Positions 1 to 9,602 of a stretch of DNA of 64,000 nt are shown in pieces. Every line of letters starts with the position of its first letter. The stretch's first letter is position 1. The notes below the pieces were generated by a model. That model did no database searches and was not told where the DNA came from. It saw nothing but the letters and a program-made list of their open reading frames with translations. The stretch lies in NCBI GenBank assembly GCA_963513935.1, contig OY740772.1, positions 13,052,098 to 13,116,097 on the forward strand, written 5' to 3'. The DNA is from Aphrophora alni. Its lineage: Eukaryota; Arthropoda; Insecta; Hemiptera; Aphrophoridae. The position numbers were made by a program, and so were the translations under genes.

Positions 1-70
1 CCCTCGATTCCAAATTTAATTCTGCTTCTCTTAAGCTATAGAAACATTCAAAAATCAAAAACTCACTTTT

Positions 71-130
71 TCGCCTAAAAAAACTGCAAGGGGGGTGCCT
101 TAGCATTTTGCAAAGTTGGAAAATTGGCTG
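71..130 (+). repeat. Internal linker 1 with G-run
   Basis: This linker precedes subrepeat C and holds a 7-A run (77-83), TGCAAG (85-90) and a G-run (90-95). It appears homologous to the linker at 261-330: TGCAAG in the two is 194 bp apart, the same distance as between the following ATTACTC and ATAACTC landmarks. It is an indel hot spot. The TG at 96-97 is absent in many monomers, the G-run varies from 5 to 10, the A-run from 6 to 7, and G110 is deleted in several copies. Confidence 0.65.
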
Positions 131-240
131 TTTTCACGAGTTAATTACTCAGAAACTATAAGAGGTATTTTCGAATTGAAAACACCACAGTAAAATTTCA
201 ACTTTCTTCTTTCCTCATGTAAATTTTGATATCATTACGA
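131..240 (+). repeat. Internal subrepeat C
   Basis: This is a diverged internal copy. It has AATTACTC near 143-150, then AAC and GAG matching subrepeat A at similar spacing, and ends with TTTTGATATCATTACG, which corresponds to the ATATCATTGG ends of A and B. The ATTCTGC landmark is replaced by CTTCTTTCC. It is preceded by a linker with TGCAAG at 85-90, and the linker-to-ATTACTC distance is 59 bp, exactly as for subrepeat A. Confidence 0.6.
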
Positions 241-260
241 AGTATAGTTACGGAGCTACA

Positions 261-330
261 GGTGATTTAAAAAGGTATTGCAAGTGGCGAAACGGGAAAT
301 GTTAAAAGCTAGTGTTTTTATTAACCTATA
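261..330 (+). repeat. Internal linker 2
   Basis: This linker precedes subrepeat A. TTTAAAAAGG and TGCAAGTGGC resemble the CTAAAAAAA and TGCAAGGGGG of linker 1. It carries the M/L/K-defining sites 308 and 312 and the GAAACGGGA motif at 289-297. Subrepeats A to B and B to D lack this extra 55-60 bp. Confidence 0.6.
289..297 (+). other. GAAACGGGA motif (half of a CENP-B-box-like sequence)
   Basis: These nine bases match the 3' half of the mammalian CENP-B box consensus, but the TTCG half that binding also needs is absent from the eight bases before it. The motif recurs once per monomer. It is broken by C293 to A in the monomers starting at 641 and 3843, and by G295 to A in the one starting at 46686. 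The resemblance may be chance and no binding is claimed. Confidence 0.25.
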
Positions 331-455
331 AATTGCAATAACTCCTTAACCATTTGAGATGTCAAAGTGATTTTTTCAGGGTTTATTCTCCTTTCAATTC
401 TGCAGCTTTTGATACCCATATCATTGGTTTAAAACAAATTTGATCTTTTTTGAAA
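331..455 (+). repeat. Internal subrepeat A
   Basis: It reads TGCAATAACTCC, then AAAGTGATTTTTTCAGGG, then CAATTCTGCAG, then ATATCATTGG. The same series of blocks recurs 133 bp downstream in subrepeat B, so A and B are clearly duplicates. A carries several class-defining variants (354, 381, 394, 400, 430), unlike B. The CTGCAG at 400-405 is lost where C400 is T. Confidence 0.85.
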
Positions 456-463
456 AACTTTTA

Positions 464-585
464 TACTGCAATTACTCGTAAACCCTTTGATATTTTAAAG
501 TGTCTTTTTCAGGGTTTACACTCCTTACAATTCTGCATCTATTGATGTGCATATCATTGGTATTGTTAAATGTTGAAATTTTTAC
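464..585 (+). repeat. Internal subrepeat B, nearly invariant block
   Basis: It reads TGCAATTACTCG, then AAAGTGTCTTTTTCAGGG, then ACAATTCTGCAT, then ATATCATTGG, colinear with subrepeat A at 133-bp spacing. Across the 100 monomers I saw only two kinds of change between positions 460 and 585: C at 509 in the monomers starting at 42209 and 44767, and A at 526 in the monomer starting at 47326. The rest of the monomer has more than thirty variable positions. Confidence 0.85.
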
Positions 586-611
586 AAAAAAATAGATAAA
601 AATAAAAAAAA
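586..611 (+). repeat. Paired A-tracts with linked length variation
   Basis: Two A-runs flank TAGATAAAAAT. Their lengths co-vary as 7A/8A, 7A/9A or 6A/8A; I did not see 6A with 9A. The 9A form occurs in 30 monomers. The linkage suggests inherited haplotypes rather than random sequencing error in each copy. Phased A-tracts can bend DNA, but no curvature was computed. Confidence 0.7.
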
Positions 612-692
612 TATTAAAAATTTTGAAATTTCATTAGCACCCCTCGATTCCAAATTTAATTCTGCTTCTCTTAAGCTATAGAAACATTCAAA
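604..692 (+). repeat. Internal subrepeat D (spans a monomer junction)
   Basis: This is the first of four diverged internal copies in the monomer. It runs from the end of one monomer into the start of the next and contains the ATTCTGC landmark (19-25 in the monomer, 659-665 here), followed about 25 bases later by ACATTC, which matches the ATCATT landmark of the other copies. The ATTCTGC of subrepeat B lies 129 bp upstream, close to the 133-bp spacing between A and B. Similarity outside the landmarks is moderate, so this is the second least certain of the four. Confidence 0.55.
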
Positions 693-3202
693 AATCAAAA
701 ACTCACTTTTTCGCCTAAAAAAACTGCAAGGGGGGTGCCTTAGCATTTTGCAAAGTTGGAAAATTGGCTGTTTTCACGAGTTAATTACTCAGAAACTATA
801 AGAGGTATTTTCGAATTGAAAACACCACAGTAAAATTTCAACTTTCTTCTTTCCTCATGTAAATTTTGATATCATTACGAAGTATAGTAACGGAGCTACA
901 GGCGATTTAAAAAGGTATTGCAAGTGGCGAAAAGGGAAATGTTAAAATCTAGTGTTTTTATTAACCTATAAATTGCAATAACTCCTTAACCATTTGAGAT
1001 GTCAAAGTGATTTTTTCAGGGTTTATTCTCCTTTCAATTCTGCAGCTTTTGATACCCATATCATTGGTTTAAAACAAATTTGATCTTTTTTGAAAAACTT
1101 TTATACTGCAATTACTCGTAAACCCTTTGATATTTTAAAGTGTCTTTTTCAGGGTTTACACTCCTTACAATTCTGCATCTATTGATGTGCATATCATTGG
1201 TATTGTTAAATGTTGAAATTTTTACAAAAAAATAGATAAAAATAAAAAAAATATTAAAAATTTTGAAATTTCATTAGCACCCCTCGATTCCAAATTTAAT
1301 TCTGCTTCTCTTAAGCTATAGAAACATTCAAAAATCAAAAACTCACTTTTTCGCCTAAAAAAACTGCAAGGGGGGTGCCTTAGCATTTTGCAAAGTTGGA
1401 AAATTGGCTGTTTTCACGAGTTAATTACTCAGAAACTATAAGAGGTATTTTCGAATTGAAAACACCACAGTAAAATTTCAACTTTCTTCTTTCCTCATGT
1501 AAATTTTGATATCATTACGAAGTATAGTTACGGAGCTACAGGCGATTTAAAAAGGTATTGCAAGTGGCGAAACGGGAAATGTTAAAAGCTAGTGTTTTTA
1601 TTAACCTATAAATTGCAATAACTCCTTAACCATTTGAGATGTCAAAGTGATTTTTTCAGGGTTTATTCTCCTTTCAATTCTGCAGCTTTTGATACCCATA
1701 TCATTGGTTTAAAACAAATTTGATCTTTTTTGAAAAACGTTTATACTGCAATTACTCGTAAACCCTTTGATATTTTAAAGTGTCTTTTTCAGGGTTTACA
1801 CTCCTTACAATTCTGCATCTATTGATGTGCATATCATTGGTATTGTTAAATGTTGAAATTTTTACAAAAAAATAGATAAAAATAAAAAAAAATATTAAAA
1901 ATTTTGAAATTTCATTAGCACCCCTCGATTCCAAATTTAATTCTGCTTCTCTTAAGCTATAGAAACATTCAAAAATCAAAAACTCACTTTTTCGCCTAAA
2001 AAAACTGCAAGGGGGGCCTTAGCATTTTGCAAAGTTGGAAAATTGGCTGTTTTCACGAGTTAATTACTCAGAAACTATAAGAGGTATTTTCGAATTGAAA
2101 ACACCACAGTAAAATTTCAACTTTCTTCTTCTTTCCTCATGTAAATTTTGATATCAATACGAAGTATAGTTACGGAGCTACAGGCGATTTAAAAAGGTAT
2201 TGCAAGTGGCGAAACGGGAAATGTTAAAAGCTAGTGTTTTTATTAACCTATAAATTGCAATAACTCCTTAACCATTTGAGATGTCAAAGTGATTTTTTCA
2301 GGGTTTATTCTCCTTACAATTCTGCAGCTTTTGATACCCATATCATTGGTTTAAAACAAATTTGATCTTTTTTGAAAAACTTTTATACTGCAATTACTCG
2401 TAAACCCTTTGATATTTTAAAGTGTCTTTTTCAGGGTTTACACTCCTTACAATTCTGCATCTATTGATGTGCATATCATTGGTATTGTTAAATGTTGAAA
2501 TTTTTACAAAAAATAGATAAAAATAAAAAAAATATTAAAAATTTTGAAATTTCATTAGCACCCCTCGATTCCAAATTTAATTCTGCTTCTCTTAAGCTAT
2601 AGAAACATTCAAAAATCAAAAACTCACTTTTTCGCCTAAAAAAACTGCAAGGGGGGTGCCTTAGCATTTTGCAAAGTTGGAAAATTGGCTGTTTTCACGA
2701 GTTAATTACTCAGAAACTATAAGAGGTATTTTCGAATTGAAAACACCACAGTAAAATTTCAACTTTCTTCTTTCCTCATGTAAATTTTGATATCATTACG
2801 AAGTATAGTTACGGAGCTACAGGCGATTTAAAAAGGTATTGCAAGTGGCGAAACGGGAAATGTTAAAAGCTAGTGTTTTTATTAACCTATAAATTGCAAT
2901 AACTCCTTAACCATTTGAGATGTCAAAGTGATTTTTTCAGGGTTTATTCTCCTTTCAATTCTGCAGCTTTTGATACCCATATCATTGGTTTAAAACAAAT
3001 TTGATCTTTTTTGAAAAACTTTTATACTGCAATTACTCGTAAACCCTTTGATATTTTAAAGTGTCTTTTTCAGGGTTTACACTCCTTACAATTCTGCATC
3101 TATTGATGTGCATATCATTGGTATTGTTAAATGTTGAAATTTTTACAAAAAAATAGATAAAAATAAAAAAAAATATTAAAAATTTTGAAATTTCATTAGC
3201 AC

Positions 3203-6200
3203 CCCTCGATTCCAAATTTAATTCTGCTTCTCTTAAGCTATAGAAACATTCAAAAATCAAAAACTCACTTTTTCGCCTAAAAAAACTGCAAGGGGGGTGC
3301 CTTAGCATTTTGCAAAGTTGGAAAATTGGCTGTTTTCACGAGTTAATTACTCAGAAACTATAAGAGGTATTTTCGAATTGAAAACACCACAGTAAAATTT
3401 CAACTTTCTTCTTTCCTCATGTAAATTTTGATATCATTACGAAGTATAGTTACGGAGCTACAGGTGATTTAAAAAGGTATTGCAAGTGGCGAAACGGGAA
3501 ATGTTAAAAGCTAGTGTTTTTATTAACCTATAAATTGCAATAACTCCTTAACCATTTGAGATGTCAAAGTGATTTTTTCAGGGTTTATTCTCCTTTCAAT
3601 TCTGCAGCTTTTGATACCCATATCATTGGTTTAAAACAAATTTGATCTTTTTTGAAAAACTTTTATACTGCAATTACTCGTAAACCCTTTGATATTTTAA
3701 AGTGTCTTTTTCAGGGTTTACACTCCTTACAATTCTGCATCTATTGATGTGCATATCATTGGTATTGTTAAATGTTGAAATTTTTACAAAAAAATAGATA
3801 AAAATAAAAAAAATATTAAAAATTTTGAAATTTCATTAGCACCCCTCGATTCCAAATTTAATTCTGCTTCTCTTAAGCTATAGAAACATTCAAAAATCAA
3901 AAACTCACTTTTTCGCCTAAAAAAACTGCAAGGGGGGTGCCTTAGCATTTTGCAAAGTTGGAAAATTGGCTGTTTTCACGAGTTAATTACTCAGAAACTA
4001 TAAGAGGTATTTTCGAATTGAAAACACCACAGTAAAATTTCAACTTTCTTCTTTCCTCATGTAAATTTTGATATCATTACGAAGTATAGTAACGGAGCTA
4101 CAGGCGATTTAAAAAGGTATTGCAAGTGGCGAAAAGGGAAATGTTAAAATCTAGTGTTTTTATTAACCTATAAATTGCAATAACTCCTTAACCATTTGAG
4201 ATGTCAAAGTGATTTTTTCAGGGTTTATTCTCCTTTCAATTCTGCAGCTTTTGATACCCATATCATTGGTTTAAAACAAATTTGATCTTTTTTGAAAAAC
4301 TTTTATACTGCAATTACTCGTAAACCCTTTGATATTTTAAAGTGTCTTTTTCAGGGTTTACACTCCTTACAATTCTGCATCTATTGATGTGCATATCATT
4401 GGTATTGTTAAATGTTGAAATTTTTACAAAAAAATAGATAAAAATAAAAAAAATATTAAAAATTTTGAAATTTCATTAGCACCCCTCGATTCCAAATTTA
4501 ATTCTGCTTCTCTTAAGCTATAGAAACATTCAAAAATCAAAAACTCACTTTTTCGCCTAAAAAAACTGCAAGGGGGGTGCCTTAGCATTTTGCAAAGTTG
4601 GAAAATTGGCTGTTTTCACGAGTTAATTACTCAGAAACTATAAGAGGTATTTTCGAATTGAAAACACCACAGTAAAATTTCAACTTTCTTCTTTCCTCAT
4701 GTAAATTTTGATATCATTACGAAGTATAGTTACGGAGCTACAGGCGATTTAAAAAGGTATTGCAAGTGGCGAAACGGGAAATGTTAAAAGCTAGTGTTTT
4801 TATTAACCTATAAATTGCAATAACTCCTTAACCATTTGAGATGTCAAAGTGATTTTTTCAGGGTTTATTCTCCTTTCAATTCTGCAGCTTTTGATACCCA
4901 TATCATTGGTTTAAAACAAATTTGATCTTTTTTGAAAAACGTTTATACTGCAATTACTCGTAAACCCTTTGATATTTTAAAGTGTCTTTTTCAGGGTTTA
5001 CACTCCTTACAATTCTGCATCTATTGATGTGCATATCATTGGTATTGTTAAATGTTGAAATTTTTACAAAAAAATAGATAAAAATAAAAAAAAATATTAA
5101 AAATTTTGAAATTTCATTAGCACCCCTCGATTCCAAATTTAATTCTGCTTCTCTTAAGCTATAGAAACATTCAAAAATCAAAAACTCACTTTTTCGCCTA
5201 AAAAAACTGCAAGGGGGGCCTTAGCATTTTGCAAAGTTGGAAAATTGGCTGTTTTCACGAGTTAATTACTCAGAAACTATAAGAGGTATTTTCGAATTGA
5301 AAACACCACAGTAAAATTTCAACTTTCTTCTTCTTTCCTCATGTAAATTTTGATATCAATACGAAGTATAGTTACGGAGCTACAGGCGATTTAAAAAGGT
5401 ATTGCAAGTGGCGAAACGGGAAATGTTAAAAGCTAGTGTTTTTATTAACCTATAAATTGCAATAACTCCTTAACCATTTGAGATGTCAAAGTGATTTTTT
5501 CAGGGTTTATTCTCCTTACAATTCTGCAGCTTTTGATACCCATATCATTGGTTTAAAACAAATTTGATCTTTTTTGAAAAACTTTTATACTGCAATTACT
5601 CGTAAACCCTTTGATATTTTAAAGTGTCTTTTTCAGGGTTTACACTCCTTACAATTCTGCATCTATTGATGTGCATATCATTGGTATTGTTAAATGTTGA
5701 AATTTTTACAAAAAATAGATAAAAATAAAAAAAATATTAAAAATTTTGAAATTTCATTAGCACCCCTCGATTCCAAATTTAATTCTGCTTCTCTTAAGCT
5801 ATAGAAACATTCAAAAATCAAAAACTCACTTTTTCGCCTAAAAAAACTGCAAGGGGGGTGCCTTAGCATTTTGCAAAGTTGGAAAATTGGCTGTTTTCAC
5901 GAGTTAATTACTCAGAAACTATAAGAGGTATTTTCGAATTGAAAACACCACAGTAAAATTTCAACTTTCTTCTTTCCTCATGTAAATTTTGATATCATTA
6001 CGAAGTATAGTTACGGAGCTACAGGCGATTTAAAAAGGTATTGCAAGTGGCGAAACGGGAAATGTTAAAAGCTAGTGTTTTTATTAACCTATAAATTGCA
6101 ATAACTCCTTAACCATTTGAGATGTCAAAGTGATTTTTTCAGGGTTTATTCTCCTTTCAATTCTGCAGCTTTTGATACCCATATCATTGGTTTAAAACAA

Positions 6201-6404
6201 ATTTGATCTTTTTTGAAAAACTTTTATACTGCAATTACTCGTAAACCCTTTGATATTTTAAAGTGTCTTTTTCAGGGTTTACACTCCTTACAATTCTGCA
6301 TCTATTGATGTGCATATCATTGGTATTGTTAAATGTTGAAATTTTTACAAAAAAATAGATAAAAATAAAAAAAAATATTAAAAATTTTGAAATTTCATTA
6401 GCAC
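3203..6404 (+). repeat. 5-monomer higher-order repeat, copy 2
   Basis: Monomers start at 3203, 3843, 4483, 5124 and 5764 with the same length series and the same diagnostic variants as the preceding block, including T263, A293, G459 and the TTC insertion. I saw no difference between the two copies by eye, which implies a recent tandem duplication or conversion. Confidence 0.93.
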
Positions 6405-9400
6405 CCCTCGATTCCAAATTTAATTCTGCTTCTCTTAAGCTATAGAAACATTCAAAAATCAAAAACTCACTTTTTCGCCTAAAAAAACTGCAAGGGGGGT
6501 GCCTTAGCATTTTGCAAAGTTGGAAAATTGGCTGTTTTCACGAGTTAATTACTCAGAAACTATAAGAGGTATTTTCGAATTGAAAACACCACAGTAAAAT
6601 TTCAACTTTCTTCTTTCCTCATGTAAATTTTGATATCATTACGAAGTATAGTTACGGAGCTACAGGCGATTTAAAAAGGTATTGCAAGTGGCGAAACGGG
6701 AAATGTTAAAAGCTAGTGTTTTTATTAACCTATAAATTGCAATAACTCCTTAACCATTTGAGATGTCAAAGTGATTTTTTCAGGGTTTATTCTCCTTTCA
6801 ATTCTGCAGCTTTTGATACCCATATCATTGGTTTAAAACAAATTTGATCTTTTTTGAAAAACTTTTATACTGCAATTACTCGTAAACCCTTTGATATTTT
6901 AAAGTGTCTTTTTCAGGGTTTACACTCCTTACAATTCTGCATCTATTGATGTGCATATCATTGGTATTGTTAAATGTTGAAATTTTTACAAAAAAATAGA
7001 TAAAAATAAAAAAAAATATTAAAAATTTTGAAATTTCATTAGCACCCCTCGATTCCAAATTTAATTCTGCTTCTCTTAAGCTATAGAAACATTCAAAAAT
7101 CAAAAACTCACTTTTTCGCCTAAAAAAACTGCAAGGGGGGTGCCTTAGCATTTTGCAAAGTTGGAAAATTGGCTGTTTTCACGAGTTAATTACTCAGAAA
7201 CTATAAGAGGTATTTTCGAATTGAAAACACCACAGTAAAATTTCAACTTTCTTCTTTCCTCATGTAAATTTTGATATCATTACGAAGTATAGTTACGGAG
7301 CTACAGGCGATTTAAAAAGGTATTGCAAGTGGCGAAACGGGAAATGTTAAAAGCTAGTGTTTTTATTAACCTATAAATTGCAATAACTCCTTAACCATTT
7401 GAGATGTCAAAGTGATTTTTTCAGGGTTTATTCTCCTTTCAATTCTGCAGCTTTTGATACCCATATCATTGGTTTAAAACAAATTTGATCTTTTTTGAAA
7501 AACTTTTATACTGCAATTACTCGTAAACCCTTTGATATTTTAAAGTGTCTTTTTCAGGGTTTACACTCCTTACAATTCTGCATCTATTGATGTGCATATC
7601 ATTGGTATTGTTAAATGTTGAAATTTTTACAAAAAATAGATAAAAATAAAAAAAATATTAAAAATTTTGAAATTTCATTAGCACCCCTCGATTCCAAATT
7701 TAATTCTGCTTCTCTTAAGCTATAGAAACATTCAAAAATCAAAAACTCACTTTTTCGCCTAAAAAAACTGCAAGGGGGGTGCCTTAGCATTTTCAAAGTT
7801 GGAAAATTGGCTGTTTTCACGAGTTAATTACTCAGAAACTATAAGAGGTATTTTCGAATTGAAAACACCACAGTAAAATTTCAACTTTCTTCTTTCCTCA
7901 TGTAAATTTTGATATCATTACGAAGTATAGTTACGGAGCTACAGGCGATTTAAAAAGGTATTGCAAGTGGCGAAACGGGAAATGTTAAAAGCTAGTGTTT
8001 TTATTAACCTATAAATTGCAATAACTCCTTAACCATTTGAGATGTCAAAGTGATTTTTTCAGGGTTTATTCTCCTTACAATTCTGCAGCTTTTGATACCC
8101 ATATCATTGGTTTAAAACAAATTTGATCTTTTTTGAAAAACATTTATACTGCAATTACTCGTAAACCCTTTGATATTTTAAAGTGTCTTTTTCAGGGTTT
8201 ACACTCCTTACAATTCTGCATCTATTGATGTGCATATCATTGGTATTGTTAAATGTTGAAATTTTTACAAAAAATAGATAAAAATAAAAAAAATATTAAA
8301 AATTTTGAAATTTCATTAGCACCCCTCGATTCCAAATTTAATTCTGCTTCTCTTAAGCTATAGAAACATTCAAAAATCAAAAACTCACTTTTTCGCCTAA
8401 AAAAACTGCAAGGGGGGTGCCTTAGCATTTTGCAAAGTTGGAAAATTGGCTGTTTTCACGAGTTAATTACTCAGAAACTATAAGAGGTATTTTCGAATTG
8501 AAAATACCACAGTAAAATTTCAACTTTCTTCTTTCCTCATGTAAATTTTGATATCATTACGAAGTATAGTTACGGAGCTACAGGCGATTTAAAAAGGTAT
8601 TGCAAGTGGCGAAACGGGAAATGTTAAAAGCTAGTGTTTTTATTAACCTATAAATTGCAATAACTCCTTAACCATTTGAGATGTCAAAGTGATTTTTTCA
8701 GGGTTTATTCTCCTTTCAATTCTGCAGCTTTTGATACCCATATCATTGGTTTAAAACAAATTTGATCTTTTTTGAAAAACTTTTATACTGCAATTACTCG
8801 TAAACCCTTTGATATTTTAAAGTGTCTTTTTCAGGGTTTACACTCCTTACAATTCTGCATCTATTGATGTGCATATCATTGGTATTGTTAAATGTTGAAA
8901 TTTTTACAAAAAAATAGATAAAAATAAAAAAAAATATTAAAAATTTTGAAATTTCATTAGCACCCCTCGATTCCAAATTTAATTCTGCTTCTCTTAAGCT
9001 ATAGAAACATTCAAAAATCAAAAACTCACTTTTTCGCCTAAAAAAACTGCAAGGGGGGCCTTAGCATTTTGCAAAGTTGGAAAATTGGCTGTTTTCACGA
9101 GTTAATTACTCAGAAACTATAAGAGGTATTTTCGAATTGAAAACACCACAGTAAAATTTCAACTTTCTTCTTTCCTCATGTAAATTTTGATATCATTACG
9201 AAGTATAGTTACGGAGCTACAGGCGATTTAAAAAGGTATTGCAAGTGGCGAAACGGGAAATGTTAAAAGCTAGTGTTTTTATTAACCTATAAATTGCAAT
9301 AACTCCTTAACCATTTGAGATGTCAAAGTGATTTTTTCAGGGTTTATTCTCCTTTCAATTCTGCAGCTTTTGATACCCATATCATTGGTTTAAAACAAAT

Positions 9401-9602
9401 TTGATCTTTTTTGAAAAACTTTTATACTGCAATTACTCGTAAACCCTTTGATATTTTAAAGTGTCTTTTTCAGGGTTTACACTCCTTACAATTCTGCATC
9501 TATTGATGTGCATATCATTGGTATTGTTAAATGTTGAAATTTTTACAAAAAAATAGATAAAAATAAAAAAAAATATTAAAAATTTTGAAATTTCATTAGC
9601 AC
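6405..9602 (+). repeat. Five M-type monomers, no clear local higher-order period
   Basis: Monomers start at 6405, 7046, 7685, 8323 and 8964. The first matches u5 and u10 (641 bp). The second is 6A/8A. The third lacks G110 and has A394, A459 and 6A/8A (638 bp). The fourth has T183 and 7A/9A. The fifth lacks TG at 96-97. The T183 type returns at 15994, 18551, 23023 and 31974. Confidence 0.85.

Larger units (their letters stand above)
1..640 (+). repeat. Reference monomer u1 (class M, 7A/8A)
   Basis: This copy is used as the coordinate frame for all variant positions. Landmarks are: CTTAAG at 30-35; a 7-A run at 77-83 followed by a 6-G run at 90-95; TTCGAA at 170-175; GATATC at 228-233; the class-defining sites at 249, 251, 308, 312, 354, 381 and 459; CTGCAG at 400-405; A-tracts at 586-592 and 604-611; and a perfect 10-bp palindrome TGAAATTTCA at 624-633. 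T263 in this copy is shared only with the monomers starting at 3203, 42209 and 44767; the others have C. The array is phased on CCCTCGATTC for convenience, and the true biological phase is unknown. Confidence 0.95.
1..3202 (+). repeat. 5-monomer higher-order repeat, copy 1
   Basis: Monomers start at 1, 641, 1281, 1922 and 2562 (lengths 640, 640, 641, 640, 641). u1 is class M with T263. u2 is class L with C293 to A. u3 has the rare G459. u4 lacks TG at 96-97, has an extra TTC in the CTTCTTC run (2121-2136), A235 and A394, and 6A/8A. u5 is class M, 7A/9A. This order of marks recurs exactly in the next 3,202 bp. Confidence 0.93.

Noticed and set aside
168..182. Hairpin TTTTC-GAATT-GAAAA as a possible terminator or regulatory structure.
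   Set aside because: The stem is only 5 AT-rich base pairs with no following T-run of terminator type and no gene upstream. Such short inverted repeats are expected in 30% G+C DNA.
281..297. A complete CENP-B box.
   Set aside because: Only the 3' half matches; the required TTCG at the 5' end is absent. It is kept as a weak half-site observation only.
2121..2136. CTT microsatellite (CTTCTTCTT) at 2121 and 5323.
   Set aside because: It is a single TTC slippage insertion in a short TTC run, copied by the 5-monomer duplication, and is not a microsatellite locus.
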